DNA of 64,000 bases from HGM11525 sp036307445 (GTDB lineage Bacteria > Bacillota > Clostridia > UBA1381): NCBI GenBank assembly GCA_036307445.1, contig JAXJXP010000005.1, positions 1 through 64,000 on the forward strand. The letters run 5' to 3'. The notes beneath the pieces are model-generated. The model was not told the origin of the DNA. It saw nothing but the letters and a program-made list of their open reading frames with translations, and made no database searches. Position numbers and translations under genes: made by a program. Positions 40,422-49,821 of this stretch are shown piece by piece (within the stretch, counting starts at the first letter, position 1; each line of letters opens with the position of its first letter).

Positions 40422-41327
40422 ATGAAAAAAGATTTACTCGGACTGCAATATCTTGAAGCTGATGAAATTATGCATATATTGAATAATGCAGTCAGAATGA
40501 AAGAAGTTGTCCTTTCCGGCAAAAAGAAAATCAATACGCTTGAAGGAAAAACAGTTGTAACACTTTTTTACGAAAACAGCACGAGAACAAGACTTTCATT
40601 TGAGCTTGCAGCTGATTATATGGGGGCACACTCAGCTAACATTACTGCATCAGGTTCAAGCGTTGCCAAAGGCGAAAGTCTTATCGATACCGCTAAAACT
40701 ATCGATGCGATGGGAACGGATATACTTATTATGCGCCATAGTGCAAGCGGAGCACCCAATCTTATTGCGCCATTAGTAAAGGCATCGGTAATCAATGCAG
40801 GAGATGGTATGCACGAGCATCCGACTCAGGCACTTTTGGATTTGTATACAATCCTTGAGAAAAAGGGAAGAATAGAAGGATTGAAGGTTGCTATTGTTGG
40901 TGATGTGTACCATTCAAGAGTTGCGAGAAGTAATATTTTTGCACTAAAAAAGCTTGGTGCTGAGGTTTCAGTAGGAGGTCCTGCAACTCTTCTTCCAAGA
41001 GGGCTTGAGAAAACCGGCGCTAAAGTCTTTAAGAGTGTTCAAGAAGCAATGATTGATGCAGATGTTGTTATGGGACTTAGAATTCAATTGGAAAGACAGA
41101 AGAGCGGCTTGTTCCCGAGCCTTGGCGAATACAACAGATTCTTTGGCGTCGATGATAAGAGAATGTGCTTTGCAAAGGAAGATGCTATTGTAATGCATCC
41201 CGGTCCAGTAAACCGTGGTGTTGAATTTTCATCAGAGCTTGTAGACGGAGCTTCCAGCTACATAAATGAGCAGGTAACAAACGGCGTTGCAGTCAGAATG
41301 AGTGTTATGGAATGGCTGCGCGGATGA
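40422..41327 (+). CDS. pyrB: Aspartate carbamoyltransferase catalytic subunit
   Basis: A 301-aa enzyme forming carbamoyl-aspartate. Carbamoyl phosphate binding STRTR is at residues 53-57, with HPTQALLD and the VMGLRIQLER segment for aspartate. No pyrI regulatory subunit follows, as in the class B/C catalytic trimers of Gram-positives. First gene of pyrB-pyrC-pyrF-pyrK-pyrD. Confidence 0.96.
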   Translation: MKKDLLGLQYLEADEIMHILNNAVRMKEVVLSGKKKINTLEGKTVVTLFYENSTRTRLSFELAADYMGAHSANITASGSSVAKGESLIDTAKTIDAMGTDILIMRHSASGAPNLIAPLVKASVINAGDGMHEHPTQALLDLYTILEKKGRIEGLKVAIVGDVYHSRVARSNIFALKKLGAEVSVGGPATLLPRGLEKTGAKVFKSVQEAMIDADVVMGLRIQLERQKSGLFPSLGEYNRFFGVDDKRMCFAKEDAIVMHPGPVNRGVEFSSELVDGASSYINEQVTNGVAVRMSVMEWLRG

Positions 41328-41343
41328 CGTTCGGAGGTAAATA

Positions 41344-42636
41344 ATGAAACTTTTGATTAAGGGCGGTCATGTAGTTGACCCTAAGAATAGTATTGATGAG
41401 GTATGTGATATATTCATAGACAAAGGCATTATATGTGATGTTGGTGAAAATATAGAGTTAGACGATGTTGACGGCGTTGAGGTTATTGACGCAAAGGGTA
41501 TGTATGTAACACCCGGTCTGGTTGATATGCACGTTCATTTAAGAGACCCCGGTTTTTCGTACAAAGAGGATATAGAAACAGGCACCAAAGCCGCTGCAAT
41601 AGGTGGAATTACATCAGTTGCGTGTATGCCAAACACTAATCCTGTCTGCGACAATGTAACAGTTGTTGAATATATCAAATCGAAAGCAAATCAGGTTGCT
41701 GCTGTCAATGTTTATCCCATCGCTGCAATAACTAAAGGCTTAATGGGTGAAGAGTTAGCACCTATTGGTAGCTTTAAATTTGCCGGTGTTGTTGCAATTT
41801 CTGACGATGGTAAGCCTGTAAAGAGTGCAGGTCTTATGAGAAGAGCATTGGAATACGCGGATATGTTTGACGTTACTGTTATATCTCATTGTGAAGAGAT
41901 GAGTATAGCAGAAGGCTCTATGAATGAAGGTGCTGTTGCAACCGAGTTAGGGCTTAAAGGTATCAGTAACTGCGCTGAAGAAATAATGGTAAACCGAGAG
42001 ATTAATCTTGCAGAGAATACAGGAACGGCAGTTCACATTGCACATATCAGCACAAAAGGCTCTGTTGAAGCTATAAGACAGGCAAAGAAAAGAGGAGTTC
42101 GTGTAACTTGCGAAACATGCCCGCACTACTATACGCTTACAGAAGATAGTGTGAGAGGATATAATACAAACGCAAAAATGAACCCGCCGCTAAGAACAGC
42201 AGAAGATGTTGAAGCAATCAAACTCGGTCTTGTTGACGGCACTATTGATGCGATTGCAACAGATCATGCTCCGCATCATTCTGACGAAAAGAACTGTGAA
42301 TTTGATGTGGCATTAAACGGGATAATAGGTCTTGAGACTTCGCTTGGACTGTCAGTTAAACATCTTGTAAAAGAAGGTGTTCTTTCTATGAGTGAGCTTA
42401 TAAGAAAGATGTCATTAAACCCTTCAAATATTTTGGGATTGAGCAAAGGCAGCTTAAGTATCGGTACATCTGCTGATGTTATCATATTTGATGCAGACAA
42501 AGAATATACCGTTGATATAACCAAATTTCAATCAAAAAGTAAAAATTCGCCATATAATGGATATGTTCTTTGCGCTAAGCCGGAATATACAATTGTTGGC
42601 GGTGAAATAAGAGTAAACCGAGGGGAGTTAGTTTAA
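41344..42636 (+). CDS. pyrC: Dihydroorotase
   Basis: A 430-aa class I dihydroorotase cyclising carbamoyl-aspartate. Zinc ligands lie in DMHVHLRDPGF and HIAHIST, with the TDHAPHH motif carrying the catalytic Asp. Length and order are standard. It is 16 bp after pyrB with GGAGG upstream. Confidence 0.96.
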   Translation: MKLLIKGGHVVDPKNSIDEVCDIFIDKGIICDVGENIELDDVDGVEVIDAKGMYVTPGLVDMHVHLRDPGFSYKEDIETGTKAAAIGGITSVACMPNTNPVCDNVTVVEYIKSKANQVAAVNVYPIAAITKGLMGEELAPIGSFKFAGVVAISDDGKPVKSAGLMRRALEYADMFDVTVISHCEEMSIAEGSMNEGAVATELGLKGISNCAEEIMVNREINLAENTGTAVHIAHISTKGSVEAIRQAKKRGVRVTCETCPHYYTLTEDSVRGYNTNAKMNPPLRTAEDVEAIKLGLVDGTIDAIATDHAPHHSDEKNCEFDVALNGIIGLETSLGLSVKHLVKEGVLSMSELIRKMSLNPSNILGLSKGSLSIGTSADVIIFDADKEYTVDITKFQSKSKNSPYNGYVLCAKPEYTIVGGEIRVNRGELV

Positions 42637-43551
42637 ATGTCAGTTGATAAGCTTGTAGCAAAAATCAAAGAGAAAAATAATCCGTCTATCGCAGGTCTTG
42701 ACCCAAAGATAGATTATGTTCCAAAGTTTTTAAGAGAAAAAGCGTATGCTGAGTTTGGAAAAAACCTTAAGGGTGCCAGTGAGGCTATATGGCAGTTTAA
42801 TAAAGGTCTTATTGATGCACTTTATGATGTTGTTCCTGCTGTAAAGCCCCAATCTGCATTTTATGAGATGTATGGTCTGTGCGGAGAAGAAGTGTTAGCA
42901 AGAACTATCGAGTATGCAAAACAGAAGGGGCTTTATGTAGTTCTCGATGTCAAGAGAAACGATATTGGTTCTACTGCTGAGGCTTATTCAGCTGCATATC
43001 TTGGTAAGGTTGATATTGATGGTACTGAGGTAGAGCCACTACCTGTTGATAGTGTTACAGTAAACCCATACCTCGGAACTGACGGAATTGCACCTTTTGT
43101 AGCTGACTGTAAAAAATATGATAAATCAATCTTTGCACTTGTTAAAACCTCAAATCCATCATCAGGTGAGTTACAGGATATATCTGTTGGTGATGAAAAG
43201 ATTTATGAAAAGGTTGCTGCACTTGTAAATAAGTGGGGAGAAGAAACAGTAGGCGATAGCGGTTATTCTGCTGTCGGTGCTGTTGTAGGCGCGACATATC
43301 CCGAACAGGCAAAAATCCTCAGAAAGCTTATGCCAAAAGCATATTTTCTTGTTCCAGGCTACGGAGCCCAAGGCGGAAATGCAAGCGACGTAAAGTTCAG
43401 CTTCAATGATGACGGGCTTGGTGCAATTGTAAATTCATCAAGAGGAATTATGTGTGCGTATAAAAAAGCAAACGCTCCTGAAGAAAGCTTTGCAGAAGAG
43501 GCACGTAAAGAAGCTATTAGAATGAAAGAAGAACTTTGCTCTATACTTTAA
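42637..43551 (+). CDS. pyrF: Orotidine 5'-phosphate decarboxylase, type 2
   Basis: A 304-aa enzyme producing UMP from OMP. The active-site tetrad is in VVLDVKRNDIGSTA; AGLDPKIDYVP and KPQSAFYEMYG are typical of the longer type 2 subfamily. The ATG follows the pyrC stop directly, so translation is coupled. pyrE is not in this window. Confidence 0.95.
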   Translation: MSVDKLVAKIKEKNNPSIAGLDPKIDYVPKFLREKAYAEFGKNLKGASEAIWQFNKGLIDALYDVVPAVKPQSAFYEMYGLCGEEVLARTIEYAKQKGLYVVLDVKRNDIGSTAEAYSAAYLGKVDIDGTEVEPLPVDSVTVNPYLGTDGIAPFVADCKKYDKSIFALVKTSNPSSGELQDISVGDEKIYEKVAALVNKWGEETVGDSGYSAVGAVVGATYPEQAKILRKLMPKAYFLVPGYGAQGGNASDVKFSFNDDGLGAIVNSSRGIMCAYKKANAPEESFAEEARKEAIRMKEELCSIL

Positions 43552-43569
43552 TTTTGAAAGGGATATTTC

Positions 43570-44337
43570 ATGGAAACTAACTATTTGTGTAAACTTGAAA
43601 AGAAGGCTGAAATTGCTGACGGGATTTTTGACTTTACAGTAATTGCTCCAGAAATTGCTAAGAACACTATCCCCGGCCAGTTTCTTCACGTTCTCTGCGG
43701 AGATAAGGTGTTTTTGAGAAGACCTATAAGCATTTGTGATGCCTACGATGACAAGCTCAGATTTATTTTCGAAGTTAAAGGCGAAGGAACAGCTGAGCTT
43801 TCTAAAATGAAGATCGGTGATGAAATCGATATAATGGGTCCTTTAGGAAACGGCTTTATAGATAAGCAGTATAATCACCCTGTTATAATCGGAGGCGGAA
43901 TTGGTGTTTTTCCGCTTTTTAAGCTTGCTAAGGTATATGAAATGGTTAATGTTAAACCTGAGATTTTCCTTGGCTTTAGAAGCAAAGACAGAGTCGTAAT
44001 GGAAGATGAGTTTTCCTCTATTGCTAATACTCATATTTCGACCGATGACGGAAGTTACGGCTATAACGGTTATGCGGCTGCTATGATGGAAGAGTACCTT
44101 GACAACAATCCTTGCGATGTAATTTTCTCCTGTGGGCCTACACCGATGCTTAAGGCGATTAAGAATATAGCTGAAAAGAGAAACATACCGTGTCGTATAT
44201 CTCTTGAACAAAGAATGGGCTGTGGAATAGGTGCGTGTCTTGTATGCAGTTGTGAAACGCTATTTGTGGGAACCCATAAATATAGACGTGTATGCAAGGA
44301 CGGCCCGGTATTTAATGCGAGTGAGGTAAAGCTTTGA
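43570..44337 (+). CDS. pyrK: Dihydroorotate dehydrogenase electron transfer subunit
   Basis: A 255-aa FAD/[2Fe-2S] subunit that passes electrons from PyrD to NAD+. The FAD motif is RRPISICD, the NAD-binding loop IIGGGIGVFPL, and the C-terminal cluster ligands are the Cys residues in GCGIGACLVCSC and RRVCKDGPVF. Adjacent pyrD confirms the 1B-type dihydroorotate dehydrogenase. Confidence 0.95.
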   Translation: METNYLCKLEKKAEIADGIFDFTVIAPEIAKNTIPGQFLHVLCGDKVFLRRPISICDAYDDKLRFIFEVKGEGTAELSKMKIGDEIDIMGPLGNGFIDKQYNHPVIIGGGIGVFPLFKLAKVYEMVNVKPEIFLGFRSKDRVVMEDEFSSIANTHISTDDGSYGYNGYAAAMMEEYLDNNPCDVIFSCGPTPMLKAIKNIAEKRNIPCRISLEQRMGCGIGACLVCSCETLFVGTHKYRRVCKDGPVFNASEVKL

Positions 44338-44338
44338 T

Positions 44339-45247
44339 ATGAATACTAAAATTAACTTTTGTGGAATTGAATTTAAGAACCCTATTGTAACAGCATCCGG
44401 CACATTTGGATTTGGTGCAGAATACGGACAGTATGCAGACCTTTCTGAATACGGCGGTTTTTCTGCTAAAGGTCTGACAAGACAGGGAAGAGAAGGAAAC
44501 CCGCCTCCGAGAATTGCGGAAACACCATCAGGTATATTAAACAGTGTAGGTCTTCAAAACCCCGGTGTTGAAGTGTTTAAAGAGTATATAATGCCAGAGC
44601 TTGCTAAGCTTGATACTCATGTAATAGCCAATATGTCAGGTAATACTGTTGAGGAATACTGCGAAATGGCAGAGATTCTTTCTGACAGCGAAACTGCAAT
44701 TATTGAAATGAATATTTCCTGCCCTAATGTAAAGCAGGGAGGCTTGGCTTTTGGTACTGACCCAAAGACTGTTGAGCATCTTACGTCCGAGGTCAAAAAG
44801 CATTGTACCAAACCTCTTGTTGTTAAGCTTTCGCCAAATGTAACATCCATTACAGATATTGCAAAAGCAGCGGAAAGCGGCGGTGCAGACGGGTTGTCCT
44901 TGATTAACACTTTACTGGGTATGGTAATAGATGTTGAAACTAGAAAACCAATTCTTGCAAACAATATGGGTGGTTTGTCAGGACCTTGCGTAAGACCTGT
45001 GGCAATCAGAATGGTTCATCAGGTCGCTAATGCTGTTAAGCTTCCGCTTATTGGTATGGGCGGCGTAATGAACGGCAGAGATGTTATCGAGTTTATGCTT
45101 GCGGGTGCTTCTTTGGTTGCGCTTGGAACAGGACTTTTTGTTAATCCGAAGATGATTTATGAGGTTAAGGATTACATCTCCGATTATATGACACGTCATA
45201 ATATAGATGATATAAACAATATAATAGGTAAGGTAGAATTAAACTAA
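44339..45247 (+). CDS. pyrD: Dihydroorotate dehydrogenase B, catalytic subunit
   Basis: A 302-aa FMN enzyme oxidising dihydroorotate. The nucleophile Cys is in MNISCPNVKQGG, FMN contacts in VTASGTFGFG and the C-terminal GMGGVMNGRDVIEFMLAGA. It begins 1 nt after the pyrK stop. With PyrK it is NAD+-dependent, suiting an anaerobe. Confidence 0.96.
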   Translation: MNTKINFCGIEFKNPIVTASGTFGFGAEYGQYADLSEYGGFSAKGLTRQGREGNPPPRIAETPSGILNSVGLQNPGVEVFKEYIMPELAKLDTHVIANMSGNTVEEYCEMAEILSDSETAIIEMNISCPNVKQGGLAFGTDPKTVEHLTSEVKKHCTKPLVVKLSPNVTSITDIAKAAESGGADGLSLINTLLGMVIDVETRKPILANNMGGLSGPCVRPVAIRMVHQVANAVKLPLIGMGGVMNGRDVIEFMLAGASLVALGTGLFVNPKMIYEVKDYISDYMTRHNIDDINNIIGKVELN

Positions 45248-45252
45248 GACCA

Positions 45253-45288
45253 ACAGACAAAGCCAAAACAATGGTTTTGTCTGTTTTT
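45253..45288 (+). terminator. Terminator of the pyrimidine operon
   Basis: A 13-bp stem with one wobble (45253-45265 with 45272-45284), followed by TTTT. Its outer arm ACAGACAAA/TTTGTCTGT is shared with the terminator at 195-230. Confidence 0.9.
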
Positions 45289-45310
45289 GGCAAAGAAAGG
45301 ACTTAAAATT

Positions 45311-45889
45311 ATGTATATCTTAGCATTAAACGGCAGCCATAACAATGATGGTAACACTGCTTTTCTTTTAAAAGAAATTGCGAAACACCTAAATAATCTT
45401 GGCGCAGAATGTGAAATTGCATCTGTTCACGATGCGGTTATGAGTGCAAAAATCCCGTTTTGTGTATCCTGCCAGTCTCCATGTCAGAAAGTATGTTATA
45501 AGGATACGTTACTTGACGAATTATTCTGCAAGGTAGAAAAAGCAGATTTTGTTATATTTGGTTCACCTGTTTACTTTGGCTCGATGAGCGCGCAGATGAA
45601 AGCTTTCTTTGATAAGACGAGAGCTCTGCGAGCATCAAAAGCATGGCTTGGTAAGCCTATGGCAACTGTAACTGTCGGTGCTACAAAATACGGCGGTCAG
45701 GAGCGGACTGCAGACCATATTCAAAGTGCCGCACTTGTTTCAGGAATGAATATTGTCGGTAACGGCAGCGAACTTGGAATGGGACATTTCGGTGTTTCAG
45801 CTCAAAGACCCAGTAATGAAGATACATATGCAATTAAGCAATGCGAAAGCTTGGCATCTGCAATTGTCAAATTACTTTCAAAGGAATAA
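45311..45889 (+). CDS. Flavodoxin-like NAD(P)H-dependent FMN reductase
   Basis: A 192-aa flavoprotein of the NADPH-dependent FMN reductase/iron-sulfur flavoprotein group. The FMN phosphate loop is LNGSHNNDGNTAFLL, then a Cys-rich CVSCQSPCQKVCYKD segment (four Cys, possibly Fe-S), ADFVIFGSPVYFGSMSAQMKAFFDKT, and a late loop near VTVGATKYGGQE. ATG 45311 follows GAAAGGA; the longer frame begins in the terminator. It probably serves in electron transfer or oxidative defence. Confidence 0.8.
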   Translation: MYILALNGSHNNDGNTAFLLKEIAKHLNNLGAECEIASVHDAVMSAKIPFCVSCQSPCQKVCYKDTLLDELFCKVEKADFVIFGSPVYFGSMSAQMKAFFDKTRALRASKAWLGKPMATVTVGATKYGGQERTADHIQSAALVSGMNIVGNGSELGMGHFGVSAQRPSNEDTYAIKQCESLASAIVKLLSKE

Positions 45890-45920
45890 TTTTCTGATAA
45901 TTGGTAACATTAAAGCTGAA

Positions 45921-45970
45921 TGTCGAAAAAAATAGTTTAAAATTAAAGGAATTTTTGAAAGAATGTCGAA
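45921..45970 (+). promoter_or_regulatory. Two Spo0A-type boxes upstream of dnaG
   Basis: TGTCGAA occurs at 45921-45927 and 45964-45970, 43 nt apart and in the same orientation. This is the core of the Spo0A 0A-box. The second overlaps the -10 region of the sigma-H-like promoter, so binding there could repress or modulate it. Confidence 0.55.
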
Positions 45971-45971
45971 T
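45945..45971 (+). promoter_or_regulatory. Sigma-H-type promoter of dnaG-rpoD
   Basis: AAAGGAATT (45945-45953) matches the sigma-H -35 consensus RnAGGAwWW, and GTCGAAT (45965-45971) matches -10 RnnGAAT, separated by 11 nt as expected. The Bacillus sigA operon also has a sigma-H promoter. No sigma-A promoter of comparable quality was seen in the 110-bp gap. Confidence 0.6.
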
Positions 45972-45999
45972 GTATAAGTAGGGAAAGGGGTGATAACAC

Positions 46000-47748
46000 T
46001 TGCCAAGATACAGCGACCAACTGATAAATGAAGTTATCGGCGAAAATGATATAGTCGATTATATATCACAGTATGTCCGATTAAAGCAGTCTGGACGAGA
46101 TTATACCGGCCTTTGCCCCTTTCATAAGGAAAAGAGTCCGTCATTTCACGTAAATCGTGATAAGCAGGTGTTTCACTGCTTTGGTTGCGGAGCAGGCGGA
46201 GGTTTGATGCAGTTTGTAATGCGTGTTGAAGGTCTGGATTTTGTGGAAGCACTAAAGCTTCTTGCAGACCGTGCAGGTATTATTTTACCCGAAGACGGTG
46301 ATGTTACAGATAATGATGCTAAATATCGCCAAAAACAACGTATATACGAAATTAACAAGCTTTCTGCAAGATTCTTTTATGATACTCTTACAAAGGCACC
46401 AGAAGGAAAGGTTGGTCTTGAGTACTTATATAACAGAAAAATTTTACCGCAAACTATTACTAAATATGGCCTTGGATACGCTCCGGATAAGTATGATGCA
46501 CTGCTTGGTTATTTGAGAAGCAAGGGCTTTTCTGAAAAAGAGCTTTTAGATGCGCAGGTAATAGGTCAGAAAAACGGCAAAATATTCGACTTTTTCAGAG
46601 GAAGAGTCATATTTCCGATTATTGACCTACGTGGGAATGTGATAGGTTTTGGAGGAAGAGTATTAACCGATGCTAAACCCAAATACTTAAACACAACAGC
46701 ATCACCTGTATTTGATAAAGGAAGAAGCTTGTTTTCGTTAAATTTGGCAAAGAAAGCTAATGAAAACAGATTAATTCTTTGCGAGGGGTATATGGATGTT
46801 ATATCTGTTTATCAGGCAGGGATAACAAATGTTGTTGCAACACTTGGTACTGCACTTACAGAAAATCAGGCTAAGCTTCTAATGAAATATTGTCGTGAAA
46901 TCCTAATATGCTATGACTCTGATGAAGCAGGACAAAAGGCAACAAGGCGTGCAATTGATATTATCAACTCAGTTGGCGGCAAAGCAAGAGTAATAGAGAT
47001 GCACGGAGCAAAAGATCCTGATGAATACATAAAGGCTAATGGTGTTGAGATGTTCAGGAATCTTGTAGACAATGCACCTCTGTCGAGCGATTATCTTATA
47101 AAAAATGCCAGACGAAGCTTTAATCTTGATACTGAAGAAGGTAAAATAGGGTATGTTTCTTCTGCTGTTGACTCTTTAAAAGGAGTCCGTGATGATATCG
47201 AGGTGGATGCATATATAAACAGAATTTCAAAAGAAAGCGGCATAAGTGTTAATGCTATTTATGCCGAACACAGAAAGAAATCGGTAGAATATAAAAAAGA
47301 GCAAAACAGAGCAATAAGACCGCCATCAGTCAGTGTTGTTGCAGCGCACAAGAAAAGCACTTCAAAGATAGAACAAACAGAAATTCTTTTGCTTAGCCTA
47401 TGTTGCAAAAGCAAAAAACTCTACAAGCTTATCAGTAACGAGATGACGAAAGACGACTATTCTTCGCCAATACTTATAAAGCTTGCAGATTTAATATATA
47501 CATCATTTGAAAAAGGCAATTTGCCTGACTCGTCAGCAATAATTAATAAACTTGAAGAGAATGAGATTATTGTTGCATCAAAAGTCTTTTGCCTTGATGA
47601 ACAATACCAAGATGCAGAAAATGCTGCATTAGAGCTTATCAGAACCATTAAAAAAGAAAAAATTGAGCAACTGCTCGAGGGGGAAAAAGATCCCGCAAAA
47701 ATTCTTGAACTTATAAGAATGAGGGACAAGCTTGGGAGGAATATGTAA
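46000..47748 (+). CDS. dnaG: DNA primase
   Basis: A 582-aa primase laying RNA primers for replication. The N-terminal zinc ribbon is CPFHKEKSPSFHV with CFGCGAGG, the TOPRIM core has ILCEGYMDVI (near 260) and CYDSDEAGQKATRRA, and the C-terminal helicase-binding domain follows. The start is TTG 46000 after AAAGGGGTGA. It overlaps rpoD by one base (TAATG), the classic macromolecular synthesis pair. Confidence 0.96.
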   Translation: MPRYSDQLINEVIGENDIVDYISQYVRLKQSGRDYTGLCPFHKEKSPSFHVNRDKQVFHCFGCGAGGGLMQFVMRVEGLDFVEALKLLADRAGIILPEDGDVTDNDAKYRQKQRIYEINKLSARFFYDTLTKAPEGKVGLEYLYNRKILPQTITKYGLGYAPDKYDALLGYLRSKGFSEKELLDAQVIGQKNGKIFDFFRGRVIFPIIDLRGNVIGFGGRVLTDAKPKYLNTTASPVFDKGRSLFSLNLAKKANENRLILCEGYMDVISVYQAGITNVVATLGTALTENQAKLLMKYCREILICYDSDEAGQKATRRAIDIINSVGGKARVIEMHGAKDPDEYIKANGVEMFRNLVDNAPLSSDYLIKNARRSFNLDTEEGKIGYVSSAVDSLKGVRDDIEVDAYINRISKESGISVNAIYAEHRKKSVEYKKEQNRAIRPPSVSVVAAHKKSTSKIEQTEILLLSLCCKSKKLYKLISNEMTKDDYSSPILIKLADLIYTSFEKGNLPDSSAIINKLEENEIIVASKVFCLDEQYQDAENAALELIRTIKKEKIEQLLEGEKDPAKILELIRMRDKLGRNM

Positions 47749-48827
47749 TGTCAGATTTAGAAACAAAAAAAGCCACTATTAATGCCTTGTGTGAACAAGG
47801 CGAAAAACATGGTGTTTTAACAAGACTCGATGTTTCAAAAGCATTAGAGGGCTTTGAAATAACACCAGAAGAAATAGAAACAATTTATGACCTTTTCGAA
47901 AAGAAAGGCATTGAAGTTGTTGACGATATGGATAAAGAGCTTGAAGAAATCGAGGTTTCTAAAGAAGAGCTCGAAGACTTGTCCATTCCTGAGGGTATAA
48001 ACATTGACGACCATGTAAAAATGTATCTGAAGGAGATTGGTAAGGTAAATCTTCTTGATGCAGTTCAGGAAAATGAACTTGCTCAAAGAATGGCAGCAGG
48101 CGACGAAGAAGCAAAAAAGAAGCTTGTAGAAGCTAACCTTAGACTTGTTGTAAGTATTGCAAAAAGATACGTTGGCAGGGGTATGATGTTCCTTGACCTT
48201 ATACAGGAAGGAAATCTTGGACTGATAAAGGCAGTAGATAAATTTGATTATACAAAGGGATTTAAATTTAGTACCTATGCAACATGGTGGATAAGACAAG
48301 CCATAACTAGAGCTATTGCAGATCAGGCTCGTACTATACGTATTCCTGTTCATATGGTTGAAACTATAAATAAGCTTGTGAGAGTTTCAAGACAGCTTGT
48401 TCAGGAGCTTGGAAGAGAGCCAAAACCTGAAGAATTAGCAGCAGAGCTTAATATGACAGTTGAAAAAGTTCGTGAGATTTCCAAAATTTCTCAGGAACCT
48501 GTTTCTCTCGAGACACCTATTGGAGAAGAGGAAGATAGTCATTTAGGCGATTTTATCCCAGATGATGATGCTCCTGCCCCCTCCGAAGCGGCAAGCTTTG
48601 TACTTCTAAAAGAGCAACTTGTAGACGTTCTTAAAACTTTGACGCCCCGCGAGGAAAAGGTATTGAAACTGCGTTTTGGTCTTGATGACGGACGACAGAG
48701 AACTCTTGAAGAAGTAGGTAAGGAGTTTAATGTAACACGTGAGCGTATTCGTCAGATCGAGGCGAAAGCTTTAAGAAAACTGCGCCATCCTTCAAGAAGT
48801 AAGAAACTTAAGGATTATCTTGACTAA
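47748..48827 (+). CDS. rpoD: Primary sigma factor RpoD (SigA)
   Basis: A 359-aa housekeeping sigma-70. Region 1.2 is DHVKMYLKEIGKVNLL, region 2 has RYVGRGMMFLDLIQEGNLGLIKAVDKFDY and FSTYATWWIRQAITRAIADQ for -10 recognition, region 3 VHMVETINKL, and region 4 GKEFNVTRERIRQIEAKALRKLRHP for -35. A short, acidic region 1.1 as in Gram-positives. Expected to use the many TTGACA-17-TATAAT promoters in the window. Confidence 0.97.
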   Translation: MSDLETKKATINALCEQGEKHGVLTRLDVSKALEGFEITPEEIETIYDLFEKKGIEVVDDMDKELEEIEVSKEELEDLSIPEGINIDDHVKMYLKEIGKVNLLDAVQENELAQRMAAGDEEAKKKLVEANLRLVVSIAKRYVGRGMMFLDLIQEGNLGLIKAVDKFDYTKGFKFSTYATWWIRQAITRAIADQARTIRIPVHMVETINKLVRVSRQLVQELGREPKPEELAAELNMTVEKVREISKISQEPVSLETPIGEEEDSHLGDFIPDDDAPAPSEAASFVLLKEQLVDVLKTLTPREEKVLKLRFGLDDGRQRTLEEVGKEFNVTRERIRQIEAKALRKLRHPSRSKKLKDYLD

Positions 48828-48839
48828 TCGGAGAATGCT

Positions 48840-49811
48840 ATGGAATGGATTGAAGCAACTATATATACATCAACAGAGGGAATTGAACCTGTAACAGGTA
48901 GATTATATCAGCTTGGGATTACAGGCGTTTCTATTGAAGATGAAACTGATTTTAATGATTTTCTTGAAAATAACAAAAATCTATGGGACTATGTTGACGA
49001 TGACCTTGCAGAGAAGATGCGCGGTGAAACAAAGGTTATATTTTACATTCCCCACAGTATCGACGGTATAGAAACTCTATCATCAGTAAAACAGTCAATG
49101 TCAGAGCTAAAAAATCTTGACAGCTATAATATTTACGGAAGACTTCAAATTGATACAGGAAGTCTGTCTGAAGAAGATTGGACTAATAACTGGAAGCAGT
49201 ATTTTCACACACTAGAAATTGGGAACAGAATAATTGTTCAGCCTGAGTGGGAAGAGTATAAAGCTGATGACAATAAAATTGTTTTCAGAATTAATCCCGG
49301 TATGAGCTTTGGAACAGGCTCTCATCATACAACAAAAATGTGTATAGAAGCACTTGATAAAGTTGTAAAAGAAAATTCTGAAATTCTTGATTTAGGTTGT
49401 GGTAGCGGCATATTATCACTTATTTCAATTCTGCTTGGTGCAAAAAGTGCATTTGCTATTGATATAGACCCTCTCGCAGTTGATATTGCGTATCAGAATG
49501 CCGGATTAAACAATATACCCCACCAAGCTTTCTTGGCTAAAGCAGGTAATGTTTTAGATGACGATAGCCTTGTTGATGAAATATTGTCAAAAACTTATGA
49601 TGTTGTAGCTGCTAATATTGTGGCAGACGTAATTATACCACTTGCTCCTCTTGCATACAAAGCTGTTAAGGAAGATGGTATATTCATAACATCAGGTATT
49701 ATAGAAGACAGAATTGACGATGTAACTTCTGCTCTTATAAGTACCGGTTTTGAAATTATTGAAATGAAAAGAAGTGCAGACTGGGCTGCGTTTGTTTGTA
49801 AAAAGAAATGA
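48840..49811 (+). CDS. prmA: Ribosomal protein L11 methyltransferase
   Basis: A 323-aa SAM-dependent enzyme trimethylating L11. The N-terminal WIEATIYTSTEGIEPV ferredoxin-like domain binds L11; the catalytic domain has MSFGTGSHHTT, LDLGCGSGILSL and ANIVADVIIPL (substrate NI/VxxxP loop). It is 12 bp after rpoD. Normally followed by rsmE, but here a flavodiiron gene intervenes. Confidence 0.94.
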   Translation: MEWIEATIYTSTEGIEPVTGRLYQLGITGVSIEDETDFNDFLENNKNLWDYVDDDLAEKMRGETKVIFYIPHSIDGIETLSSVKQSMSELKNLDSYNIYGRLQIDTGSLSEEDWTNNWKQYFHTLEIGNRIIVQPEWEEYKADDNKIVFRINPGMSFGTGSHHTTKMCIEALDKVVKENSEILDLGCGSGILSLISILLGAKSAFAIDIDPLAVDIAYQNAGLNNIPHQAFLAKAGNVLDDDSLVDEILSKTYDVVAANIVADVIIPLAPLAYKAVKEDGIFITSGIIEDRIDDVTSALISTGFEIIEMKRSADWAAFVCKKK

Positions 49812-49821
49812 GGAGATTCCT

